Assembly (NCBI GenBank): GCA_964442035.1
Contig: CAYTWZ010000051.1
Span: 1-12,767, forward strand
Direction of reading: 5' to 3'
DNA length: 12,767 nucleotides
From: JAFLUQ01 sp964442035
GTDB taxonomy: Bacteria; Bacillota; Clostridia; UMGS1883
Under the pieces are notes generated by a model that did no database searches, had not been told where the DNA came from, and was given only the letters and a program-made list of their open reading frames with translations. Position numbers and translations under genes: made by a program. Positions within the stretch are counted from its first letter, which is position 1. Each line of letters starts with the position of its first letter. Below are positions 1 to 6,633 of this stretch, one piece after another.

Positions 1-56
1 TTAAAACACTTCTATACGGCGGCATAAAAGCACATCCAATAAGAGCTGAAAGCCCA

Positions 57-99
57 TCAAGCAGCGTTTTAAGCCGTAGGCGTGAATTATTCAGCGCTT
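57..99 (-). repeat. interspersed repeat R2, copy a
   Basis: Read on the minus strand this stretch matches 2391-2433 (plus) at 38 of 43 positions, the first 20 being identical. The most conserved part is the 15-mer GCGTGAATTATTCAG (plus 80-94), found exactly also at 8152-8166 and, in reverse, at 2396-2410. Continuing leftwards (to about position 22) it resembles 12579-12612, sharing GGCTTTCAGC and CTTATTG. It lies at the 3' end of the small membrane protein genes and contains the imperfect palindrome TGAATTATTCA. Intergenic repeat of unknown function. Confidence 0.75.
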
Positions 100-101
100 C
101 C

Positions 102-416
102 TTAGTTATTTTTTTGTGTTAAAGCTGATTTTATCCTGCCGCTTGGATCTTTAACAAGCAATATTATAAGCCATATAACAAGACCCAACGCAACGACAGA
201 CAAACCAAGATACCCATCGTTAAGCATATCTATAGGTGACGGAGTAAAATATTCCGCACCGATCTCTATGTATTTAACAACGGCATCAACAAGCCACATC
301 AGCGATGCTCCCCAATACATAAGGCACAGCGTACCTATTTTCATATTGCAATGAGGTTTGGTATACCAAATGATCGTAGATGTGATTGCCGCAAGCACAG
401 ATATGAGCAGTGTCAT
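102..416 (-). CDS. small three-segment membrane protein, unknown function
   Basis: A 104-residue protein that I do not recognise. It has three hydrophobic stretches, about residues 1-19, 27-49 and 67-88, and a short polar, lysine-containing tail. The likely form is therefore a small integral membrane protein with no visible catalytic motif. Its ATG overlaps the TAA of the upstream gene by one base (TAATG at 414-418), so the two genes are almost certainly translationally coupled and their products may act together. The stop codon lies at the edge of an interspersed repeat (core at 80-94). Sure that it is a gene because of the coupling and composition; function unknown. Confidence 0.75.
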   Translation of the reverse strand: MTLLISVLAAITSTIIWYTKPHCNMKIGTLCLMYWGASLMWLVDAVVKYIEIGAEYFTPSPIDMLNDGYLGLSVVALGLVIWLIILLVKDPSGRIKSALTQKNN

Positions 417-793
417 TATCCCTGTCCACCCCTTATCGCAGCATTCACTTCAGATGGACGCTTTTCAATTATGTTTGTAACTGCAACCATTCCGACCCAG
501 ACCGCTGTTACAAGCACTGCCATTCCAACGCCTGCGGTTGCCATTTCGTGAAGCATTGCCGCTACATCTGTAGGATTTGCCGCATTTGTTAAAAACGGGA
601 ACCACGGTGTGACCTCACCATGCCATACATGTTCAAAAGCCAGAAGCGCGCTTCCGCCCCACAGCATATTATTGAGCCATTTCATTTTGTAAAGGAATGG
701 GTGTGCTTCTGCTTTAAGTCCTTTTTTCTCCGCGTTTTTCTTTACGATTGTTGTTGCAACAGCTTCTGCTGCCGGCACTGCAAAACATGCCAT
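416..793 (-). CDS. small membrane protein, unknown function
   Basis: A 125-residue protein that I do not recognise. It opens with an Ala/Val-rich, mildly hydrophobic stretch (residues 1-18), followed by a Lys-rich segment (18-28). Two likely membrane segments follow, at about 41-57 and 86-108. The loop between them is rich in Trp, His and Pro (VWHGEVTPWFPF near 56-67). A strong ribosome binding site (GGGAGG, 803-808 on the plus strand) sits just upstream of the ATG. It is the first gene of a two-gene unit and its stop overlaps the start of the next gene by one base. No enzymatic motif is visible. A membrane complex of the two products is a guess from coupling only. Confidence 0.78.
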   Translation of the reverse strand: MACFAVPAAEAVATTIVKKNAEKKGLKAEAHPFLYKMKWLNNMLWGGSALLAFEHVWHGEVTPWFPFLTNAANPTDVAAMLHEMATAGVGMAVLVTAVWVGMVAVTNIIEKRPSEVNAAIRGGQG

Positions 794-865
794 TTTTGTT
801 TTCCTCCCTATAATAAAAAATTAATGCTTCGCCATTTACTCATAAAGTTAAGGCGTTTTCAATAT

Positions 866-1046
866 TATTCACTTCAATAAGACGCATAGCGCCGTCATGG
901 GGTTCCATGGTATGAGATTGAACTCCCACCGAAAAACGAAATCGAAGCTCGCCGCCTACGGAGGGTACCCTCTGCCGGTGGCAGCCTCTGCGAAGCAGAA
1001 GCACCGATTGAGTCGGCAGACAAACCCGAAGGACATCTTTCGTTTA
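866..1046 (-). repeat. structured interspersed repeat R1, copy A
   Basis: On the minus strand it starts with TTAAACGAAAGATGTCC, only about four bases after the stop of the GH13 gene, and ends in a part (914-949) that matches repeat copy C at 12530-12560 with few differences (shared CGTTTTTCGGTGGGAG). An outer stem, tttcgttt (1038-1045) with aaacgaaa (934-941), encloses four consecutive small hairpins: CCGA/TCGG (1004-1016), TCTGC/GCAGA (987-999), TGCC/GGCA (973-983) and the 12-bp palindrome GAGGGTACCCTC (961-972). The left boundary is uncertain; similarity to copy C (CTTATTGAA) seems to reach about 873. It fills most of the 257-nt gap between genes and may act as a 3'-end structure or be a small mobile element. 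Confidence 0.7.
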
Positions 1047-1050
1047 ATTA

Positions 1051-2364
1051 TCAGTCAACGATTTTCCAATACTCCACACTGTAGGGCGCAAGAGTGCTAC
1101 CGCCCCCAAAGTCATGCCATTGACCTGTCAGTACATTAATTGCCCTGCCAGCCTGAGCGTCAAAATGGGCGGTGTAGGGTTGGCTGTCGGCATTTATGGC
1201 CACAAACAGCCTTTTGCCCTCATACTGACGGAGGAATATACACTGCTTGTTAGTGATAACAACATCCTTGAAGTCCCCGTGACAAAGCTCAGGGTTTTCC
1301 CGGTGAGCCTTGGCAAAAGCGGCTATCTGAGCTGTGAGATCATTAAACTGTGGCTTTTCAAAGCAGGGACGAAGGTTGTCGTCCGAGCCTTCTTGTTTAA
1401 GAGCCTTTTCGCCCCATTCACTGCCGTAGTATATACAGGGTATGCCGGGCATGGCAAAAAGCAGTCCGTATATAAGAGGCAAATGCTTTTCGTTTTTCAG
1501 CACAGACGCTATTCTCGAAACGTCATGATTGTCCACAAAGCAAAGAAGCCGCTTCCCTGTATAGCGGCACCAGTACTCCGGGCCGAATTGCATTTTGAGC
1601 GAATGAATGATCTCGAACATATTCATAGAATTAAAGCTGCTGTAAAGCCCCTTGTAGCACTCGTAGTTGGTACAGCTGTGAAGCATACCGTCGCCTACGA
1701 CCTGGTTGTAATCACCATGTATCATCTCGCCCACAAGGAAAAACTCCGGCTTGAGAGTGTCGCAGAAGGCCCGGAGACGGCGTATAAATTCCCGATCCAG
1801 CAGATATGCCACGTCAAGGCGCAATCCGTCAATGTCAAACTCCCTGACCCAGCCCCGGATGCAGTCAAAGATATACTCCATGACGGCGGGATTGTGAAGG
1901 TTAAGCTTCACCAGCTCATAATGTCCTTCCCAGCCCTCGTACCAGAAGCCGTCACCGTAGTTGCTGTTGCCATCAAAATTGATGTTGAACCAGTCCTTGT
2001 AAGGGCTGTCCCACTTTTTCTCCTGTACGTCCCGGAAGGCCCAGAAGCCCCGGCCCACGTGGTTAAACACCCCGTCAAGAACGATTCTCATGCCCTTTTG
2101 GTGGATGGTCTGACACATCCGGGCGAAATCGCCGTTGCTGCCAAGGCGGCAGTCGATCTTCGCGTAATCCCTTGTGTCATAGCCGTGGCTGTCGCTTTCA
2201 AACACAGGGGACATATATATGGCATTGGCCCCGGCGGCCTTGATATGGTCAAGCCAATGGATGACCTTTTCGATTCTGTTAACTGTGATGCCATCGTTTT
2301 TACTTGGGGCTCCGCAAAAGCCCAAGGGATATATTTGATAAAACACACTTTCATATGCCCACAT
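1051..2364 (-). CDS. GH13 alpha-amylase family glycoside hydrolase (cytoplasmic)
   Basis: A 437-residue retaining alpha-glucan hydrolase of family GH13, expected to cleave or trim alpha-1,4 maltodextrins. The (beta/alpha)8 barrel signatures appear in order: region I DGVFNH at 97-102, region II GLRLD with nucleophile Asp184, region III with acid/base Glu213 (LVGEMIHG), region IV FVDNHD with Asp281. A beta-sandwich C-terminal part follows from about residue 360. The N-terminus (MWAYESVFYQIYP) goes straight into the barrel, so there is no signal peptide and no CBM34-type domain, unlike many neopullulanases and maltodextrin glucosidases. The protein should act inside the cell on imported oligosaccharides. 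AAGGA lies about ten bases before the ATG. It shares a strand with the folate operon but is separated from it by 178 nt containing a repeat. The exact substrate (maltodextrin, cyclodextrin, trehalose-type) cannot be told from motifs alone. Confidence 0.92.
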   Translation of the reverse strand: MWAYESVFYQIYPLGFCGAPSKNDGITVNRIEKVIHWLDHIKAAGANAIYMSPVFESDSHGYDTRDYAKIDCRLGSNGDFARMCQTIHQKGMRIVLDGVFNHVGRGFWAFRDVQEKKWDSPYKDWFNINFDGNSNYGDGFWYEGWEGHYELVKLNLHNPAVMEYIFDCIRGWVREFDIDGLRLDVAYLLDREFIRRLRAFCDTLKPEFFLVGEMIHGDYNQVVGDGMLHSCTNYECYKGLYSSFNSMNMFEIIHSLKMQFGPEYWCRYTGKRLLCFVDNHDVSRIASVLKNEKHLPLIYGLLFAMPGIPCIYYGSEWGEKALKQEGSDDNLRPCFEKPQFNDLTAQIAAFAKAHRENPELCHGDFKDVVITNKQCIFLRQYEGKRLFVAINADSQPYTAHFDAQAGRAINVLTGQWHDFGGGSTLAPYSVEYWKIVD

Positions 2365-2390
2365 TATTAATCATTCCTTTTTAGCTCGGC

Positions 2391-2433
2391 AAGCGCTGAA
2401 TAATTCACGCATATGGCTTGAAACGCTCCTTGG
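2391..2433 (+). repeat. interspersed repeat R2, copy b
   Basis: A 43-base stretch matching the reverse complement of 57-99 at 38 positions, including the invariant CTGAATAATTCACGC (2396-2410). It lies in the 178-nt gap between the flavin reductase-like gene and the GH13 gene. Just to the right, two small hairpins follow: GCTCC/GGAGC (about 2425-2441) and GAGCT/AGCTC (about 2438-2453). I see no U-tract-type terminator and no good promoter for the GH13 gene in this gap. Confidence 0.72.
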
Positions 2434-2542
2434 CGGGGAGCTTCCGCAGCTCGGTTAAAAAGTCCAAGATACAGCAAGTATTCATGCGCTTTTTGTCTTG
2501 CCGCGAGAAAATTTTTCTGGCCAATCAGAATTTTAAAATCAA

Positions 2543-3118
2543 TCAGCGCTTCCCTTGTTTCTTCTTTTTAACCGAATACCCGAAGGATCCGATTTTTTTG
2601 CCCAAGGCAAAGTACTGTCCGTGGGCATAGGCCGCCAGCGCGCATTTTTCCATATGGAAACGCCCGGTCTCGTCAATATAGCGCTGATCCACATTGACCG
2701 CCACAATATCCGCCATAAACATGTGATGACTGCCAAGGGGTACAATGTCGGACACCCGGCATTCTATACTTACGGGGCTTTCCGCCACCATGGGGCAGGT
2801 CACTGCGGACGCTATCTCACGGGTCAGCTTACAGGCCTGGAATTTGTCCACGTCACGTCCGCTGCGGCAGCCGCAGAAATCCACAGAGTGCACAATATGG
2901 GCCGACGGCAGATTGATCACAAACTGCCCGCTGTTTTTGATAATATTATACGAAAACCGCTCCGGCCTAAGGGAAATGTATGTTTTGGGCGGTTCGGAAT
3001 TGATAATGCCCGTCCACGCCACAGTGATAAGATTGTCCCTTTCCCCGTCCCCGCAGGAAACCAGCGCCGGAGGCACCGGAGCCAGCAGGGTGCTGGGCTT
3101 CCATGATATCTTTGACAT
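2543..3118 (-). CDS. flavin reductase-like FMN-binding family protein
   Basis: A 191-residue protein of the flavin reductase-like, FMN-binding split-barrel family. The N-terminal half shows the family pattern: PVPPALVSCGD (15-24), NLITVAWTGIINSEPPKTYI (29-48), then RPERFSYNIIKNSGQFVINL (51-70). The C-terminus ends YFALGKKIGSFGYSVKKK (169-186), also typical. Such proteins bind FMN and reduce it or other acceptors with NAD(P)H; the actual substrate is unknown. It is the last gene of the thyA-folA operon. Only four bases separate it from folA, and its AGAGG site covers the last codons and stop of folA, so translation is probably coupled. Why a flavin reductase sits with thyA/folA is not clear, since this ThyA is the flavin-independent type. 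Confidence 0.88.
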   Translation of the reverse strand: MSKISWKPSTLLAPVPPALVSCGDGERDNLITVAWTGIINSEPPKTYISLRPERFSYNIIKNSGQFVINLPSAHIVHSVDFCGCRSGRDVDKFQACKLTREIASAVTCPMVAESPVSIECRVSDIVPLGSHHMFMADIVAVNVDQRYIDETGRFHMEKCALAAYAHGQYFALGKKIGSFGYSVKKKKQGKR

Positions 3119-3122
3119 AGCT

Positions 3123-3608
3123 CTACCTCTTTTTGTATGTTACAAACCTGAACTCAAGGCCGTTTTCTTCCTTAGGGCCGCTGTCACAAACCGCTTCCCA
3201 TTCCTCCATACTGTCAAGATTCGGGAAAAAGCTGTCCGCCTCAGGACAGGCGGAGACCTTAGTGATCAGACATTTGTCACACATGTCCAAGAGCTGGGCG
3301 TAAATGTCGGCCCCGCCGATAACAAAAATCTCCTTACCATAACTTTGAGCTTCTTCAACGGCCTCCTTAACGGAATGTACTGCCACAACCCCGTCTTTAT
3401 AGTATTTTTCGTTATGGGTAAGGACAATATTCACCCGTTTGGGCAAAGGCTTCCCTCCTGGGAAGGAGTCGAGGGTCTTACGGCCCATGATCACTACGCT
3501 GTCCGCTGTACTGCGGCGAAAAAATTTCATATCCTCCGATATGTGGAACAAAAGGGAATTATCCCTGCCAATGCCCCAGTTTTCCGAAACTGCCGCTATC
3601 GCTTTCAT
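3123..3608 (-). CDS. folA: dihydrofolate reductase
   Basis: A 161-residue enzyme of normal length that reduces dihydrofolate to tetrahydrofolate with NADPH in the cytoplasm. The N-terminal substrate/cofactor region reads WGIGRDNSLLFHISEDMKFF (11-30); Asp26 aligns with the catalytic acid of E. coli DHFR (Asp27). VIMGRKT (39-45) and VIGGADIY (96-103) are the NADPH-binding signatures. One oddity is LLFHIS where the family usually has (L/M)PW(H/N)(L/I)P, so both the usual Pro and Trp of the Met20-loop segment are replaced. Downstream of thyA by 11 nt; its ribosome binding site TAGGAG includes the thyA stop codon. The pairing with thyA is the classic dTMP/folate recycling arrangement. Confidence 0.95.
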   Translation of the reverse strand: MKAIAAVSENWGIGRDNSLLFHISEDMKFFRRSTADSVVIMGRKTLDSFPGGKPLPKRVNIVLTHNEKYYKDGVVAVHSVKEAVEEAQSYGKEIFVIGGADIYAQLLDMCDKCLITKVSACPEADSFFPNLDSMEEWEAVCDSGPKEENGLEFRFVTYKKR

Positions 3609-3619
3609 ATACTTCGCTC

Positions 3620-4450
3620 CTACTCCGCTACGGGGATTTTTTGGTCAAATTCGTGATACTTATAATTTCTAAGCTCCACGCTGTCCTTTGTGAAATCGTA
3701 AAAATCTGTAATGCTTTTATCTATTACAAATTCCGGTGCGTCATAGGGCGTCAGCTCCATCAGCCGGCGCACGATGGGAATGTGCCGGTCGTAAATATGG
3801 GCATCGGCTATCACGTGTACAAGCTCACCGGCCTTAAGGCCGCTCACCTGAGCCAGCATATGAACAAGCACACTGTACTGGCACACATTCCAGTTGTTTG
3901 CCGTGAGCATATCCTGTGAGCGCTGATTAAGAATAGCGTTGAGGGTGTCTCCGCTGACATTGAAGGTCATGCTGTAGGCGCAGGGGTAAAGAGCCATCTC
4001 ATGAAGATCCTGATGATTGTATATATTAGTCATGATCCGTCTGCTCTGTGGGTTATGCTTAAGGTCATAAATGACACGATCCACCTGATCAAACTCACCT
4101 TCGGCGTATTTGTGCTTTATACCCAGCTGATAGCCATAGGCCTTGCCTATACTGCCGTTTTCGTCAGCCCACTGATCCCATATGTGACTGTCAAGGTCGT
4201 GGATATTGCTGCTCTTTTTCTGCCATATCCACAAAAGCTCCTTGACGCAGGTTTTAAGAGCAGTGCGCCGTAACGTCATTATGGGGAACTCCCGGCTGAG
4301 GTCATAGCGGTTAACTATGCCGAATTTTTTGATCGTATGGGCGGGAGTGCCGTCCTCCCACTTAGGCCGGACAGGAAGATTTCTGTCACTGAATCCGTTT
4401 TCCAATATGTCTCGGCAGTTTTCTACAAAAAGCTTATCTGCGAGGCTCAT
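3620..4450 (-). CDS. thyA: thymidylate synthase, ThyA type
   Basis: A 276-residue flavin-independent thymidylate synthase converting dUMP plus methylene-THF to dTMP plus DHF. The core is unmistakable: MALYPCAYSMTF (152-163) with catalytic Cys157; QRSQDM (176-181) with phosphate-binding Arg177 and Asp180; NNWNV (185-189) with the substrate Asn; and DAHIYDRH (216-223). The Arg pair SRR (136-138) matches the phosphate loop contributed by the second subunit. Odd points: the residue after Cys is Ala rather than the His seen in the E. coli-type PCH motif, and the segment before the substrate Asn differs from LPFN. This resembles the divergent phage/Bacillus ThyA branch as I remember it (inference). 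Second gene of the operon; AAAGGTGG overlapping the previous stop codon serves as its ribosome binding site. Confidence 0.95.
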   Translation of the reverse strand: MSLADKLFVENCRDILENGFSDRNLPVRPKWEDGTPAHTIKKFGIVNRYDLSREFPIMTLRRTALKTCVKELLWIWQKKSSNIHDLDSHIWDQWADENGSIGKAYGYQLGIKHKYAEGEFDQVDRVIYDLKHNPQSRRIMTNIYNHQDLHEMALYPCAYSMTFNVSGDTLNAILNQRSQDMLTANNWNVCQYSVLVHMLAQVSGLKAGELVHVIADAHIYDRHIPIVRRLMELTPYDAPEFVIDKSITDFYDFTKDSVELRNYKYHEFDQKIPVAE

Positions 4451-4464
4451 GCTTCATTCCACCT

Positions 4465-5076
4465 TTACTCCGCTTTATCATTAATGACTACTTCTCCGCC
4501 GTCCTGAGGAGCTTGTCCCGGCTCATCGTCAGGAGCTTCATCAGGGGCCTCCGCCGGGCTTTCCGTCGGTTCTTCTTCAGGTTCGTTGTCAGTGACTTTT
4601 TCAGGCTCATCTGCGGGTTCGTCCGCCGAATCATGCTCACTGTCGGAGTTCTTGTCAGGTTCTTCCTCAGGCTCCTCATCAGGCTCACTGTAGTCAGGCT
4701 CATCGCTGTATCTGTCCTGATAATCATCCCCCACATAACCCTGTTCCTCATCCTCTGGAGGAACATTGACTGTACCCTTCCCCGTAATCAGCAGCGCCAC
4801 ACATACTGCCAAAGCCACAGAAGCCGCGGCAACGCAAATTATCAGGGCTATTTTCAATCCGTTTCCGCTTCCGCCTGATGAGCGGCGGGAATTGCTTTCA
4901 ACACTGCGGCGCCTTACGGGGACAGAAGGCCCCTCTCCAGCCATAGGCACCTTGCTGAGATCAGGCAGGCGAAGAGTATCGTCTGACGAAATATCCCGGG
5001 GATCAAGCTCCCCGCCGCAATGAGGACAATAATTTTGATCCTTATCGGCCTCGGCTCCGCATCTTGGACATTTCAT
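4465..5076 (-). CDS. zinc-ribbon, single-pass membrane protein with acidic tail
   Basis: A 203-residue protein with three parts. An N-terminal zinc ribbon has CPRC and CPHC knuckles (Cys3, Cys6, Cys17, Cys20). A polar linker with an Arg/Ser patch (55-70) leads to a single hydrophobic segment at about 74-98. From about residue 107 to the end comes a very Glu/Asp/Pro-rich, low-complexity tail with recurring EPxEEP, DEPAD and DEAPD units. Positive-inside bias (Arg patch before the segment) suggests the zinc ribbon is cytoplasmic and the acidic tail external. No enzymatic role can be assigned. First gene of the operon with thyA, folA and the flavin reductase; 14 nt to thyA. The tail is too biased for sequence-based function prediction. 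The small zinc-ribbon class is common in clostridia. Confidence 0.85.
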   Translation of the reverse strand: MKCPRCGAEADKDQNYCPHCGGELDPRDISSDDTLRLPDLSKVPMAGEGPSVPVRRRSVESNSRRSSGGSGNGLKIALIICVAAASVALAVCVALLITGKGTVNVPPEDEEQGYVGDDYQDRYSDEPDYSEPDEEPEEEPDKNSDSEHDSADEPADEPEKVTDNEPEEEPTESPAEAPDEAPDDEPGQAPQDGGEVVINDKAE

Positions 5077-5162
5077 TCAAATCACCTCAAATTTTCTTTA
5101 ATTATGGGCATTTCCGGCACAAGGAAATCCGGCATTCCATGCGCGGTATTGCCTTAAGCTAC

Positions 5163-5191
5163 ATTTTATCAAAATTTTTTGATTTAGTCAA
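5163..5191 (-). promoter_or_regulatory. sigma-A promoter for the zinc-ribbon/thyA/folA operon
   Basis: On the minus strand TTGACT (5186-5191) and TAAAAT (5163-5168) are separated by exactly 17 nt. It points at the operon starting at 5076, giving a leader of roughly 80 nt. The spacer holds a palindrome, atcaaaa-tt-ttttgat (5168-5183), that could be an operator. It is back-to-back with the plus-strand promoter at 5201-5229. Confidence 0.7.
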
Positions 5192-5200
5192 TTATTTTTG

Positions 5201-5229
5201 TTGAAACCGCAAAAAAAATGTGGTATAAT
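5201..5229 (+). promoter_or_regulatory. sigma-A promoter (extended -10) for the deacetylase gene
   Basis: TTGAAA (5201-5206), 17-nt spacer, TATAAT (5224-5229), with an extended -10 TGG directly before it. The expected transcript start is near 5236, about 58 nt upstream of the TTG start codon. Only nine bases separate its -35 from the -35 of the divergent promoter. Confidence 0.8.
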
Positions 5230-5293
5230 AATTATAGTATATTTTTATCCATAACGTTGTGACGCGTATTCTAAAGATGAAGGTGAAAAAACT

Positions 5294-6604
5294 TTGGATC
5301 ACAAGCTTGAATTATACGAGGAATATCCCGAGCTTAACGAGCTTAAGCCTCGCCATACTTCTCCCGCGCGCAAGCGCAGGCGCAGACGCGGCATGAGCAA
5401 CACTAACAAGCTTTTGATTTTTATTTTGATAATCGCGGGCGTGCTTGTCACCCTGACCGCCCTGCTTCCCAGACTTGGAGGTCAGACATCAATTGTTTAC
5501 AGTAAGGACGGCAAGCCCCACTATGTAAAGCCGGAAAATAAAGAACAGTATCTCGCTGAAGGATATTATGCAAGTCCAAAGGAGCTTGTTCCTGTCACAA
5601 TGTACGCTACGGACGGCTCAGTTGTCACAGTACTGAAGGGAGATGAGGACATGCTTGAACAAAAGGGCTACACCACGGACAAGTCCGCCGTGTTCACCAC
5701 ACTGTATGCAGATGACGGAAGCACACTTTATGTCCCCAACGGCATGGCCGATGCTTACATAGCTCAGGGCTGGAGCAACAAGCTCAGCGACATAATAACC
5801 CAGCTTTACAAATCCGACGGGAGCAAGCTGGCAGTTCCCAAAAACGAGGCCGCCGCATATATTGAGCAGGGCTGGAGCGACAGGCTTCTTAATGTGGCAA
5901 AAAAAATGAAGGCCCCGTCTGGTGAGGAAGAATTTGTATTCAATGATGACGTTAATGATTACCTTGACAAGGGCTGGACGATTATCAAGCGAGTAATCGA
6001 CCCGGAGCAGCCCATGGTGGCTCTCACCTTTGACGATGGGCCGGGGAAATATACAGACCGTCTGCTCAACTGTCTTGAAAAAAACAACTCCGTTGCTACA
6101 TTTTTCGTCCTTGGCAGCTTGGCTGAAACCTACCCTGACACCGTAAAGCAGGCTGTAAAGATCGGCTGTGAGATTGGTAACCACACTTGGGATCACGTAA
6201 ACCTTACATCCATAAGTGCGGAGGAAGGGGCCGAGACCGTTAAAAAAACCTCTGATGCCGTCAAAGAGATTACGGGTAGCGGAACAGCGCTGTACCGTCC
6301 CTGTTATGGCGCATACAACGATACAACCCTTAAAACCGCCGGTCTTCCGGCCATAATGTGGTCCATCGACACCCTTGACTGGAAAACCCGCAACGCCGAC
6401 TCCACCTATAACAAGATAATGGACAATGTAAAGGACGGGGATATCATACTTATGCATGACATACACTCACAGACCGTTGATGCGGCGGAGCGAGTCATTC
6501 CGGATCTTATTGAAGCAGGCTACCAGCTGGTAACAGTTTCGGAACTGCTGGAATACAGAGCCGGGGGCGCAGAGGCCGGCCAGGTATATTTTGAGTGTAG
6601 CTAA
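5294..6604 (+). CDS. membrane-anchored polysaccharide deacetylase (NodB domain) with five N-terminal repeats
   Basis: A 436-residue cell-surface carbohydrate esterase 4 protein. Order: a cytoplasmic tail with a basic patch (KRRRRR, 27-32); a membrane anchor at about 38-60; five tandem repeats of about 34 residues (66-230) with consensus LYxxDGSxLxVP...YIxQGW; then the NodB domain (about 240-420). The catalytic motifs are TFDDGP (245-250, metal/base Asp247-248), NHTWDH (296-301, metal His297 and His301), RPCYG (335-339), DTLDW (359-363) and LMH (386-388, His388), all intact. The likely substrate is N-acetylated cell wall glycan, such as peptidoglycan GlcNAc/MurNAc; which one is not determined. 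The start is TTG: GAAGGTG (5279-5285) sits eight bases ahead and the reading frame fits. Its promoter is at 5201-5229; the sugar kinase gene follows after 29 nt. Confidence 0.92.
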   Translation: MDHKLELYEEYPELNELKPRHTSPARKRRRRRGMSNTNKLLIFILIIAGVLVTLTALLPRLGGQTSIVYSKDGKPHYVKPENKEQYLAEGYYASPKELVPVTMYATDGSVVTVLKGDEDMLEQKGYTTDKSAVFTTLYADDGSTLYVPNGMADAYIAQGWSNKLSDIITQLYKSDGSKLAVPKNEAAAYIEQGWSDRLLNVAKKMKAPSGEEEFVFNDDVNDYLDKGWTIIKRVIDPEQPMVALTFDDGPGKYTDRLLNCLEKNNSVATFFVLGSLAETYPDTVKQAVKIGCEIGNHTWDHVNLTSISAEEGAETVKKTSDAVKEITGSGTALYRPCYGAYNDTTLKTAGLPAIMWSIDTLDWKTRNADSTYNKIMDNVKDGDIILMHDIHSQTVDAAERVIPDLIEAGYQLVTVSELLEYRAGGAEAGQVYFECS

Positions 6605-6633
6605 ATAATATTATATTACAGGAGGGAACATTT

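Noticed and set aside
1114..2370. A 418-codon open frame on the plus strand opposite the GH13 gene
   Set aside because: It lies entirely antisense to a gene with all GH13 catalytic motifs, has no ribosome binding site and shows no recognisable domain; it mirrors the codon bias of the real gene.
2745..3656. A 303-codon plus-strand frame across the flavin reductase and folA genes
   Set aside because: It is antisense to two well-supported operon genes and has no family resemblance.
5618..6466. A 282-codon minus-strand frame inside the deacetylase gene
   Set aside because: Antisense shadow of the repeat and NodB coding sequence, without ribosome binding site or motifs.
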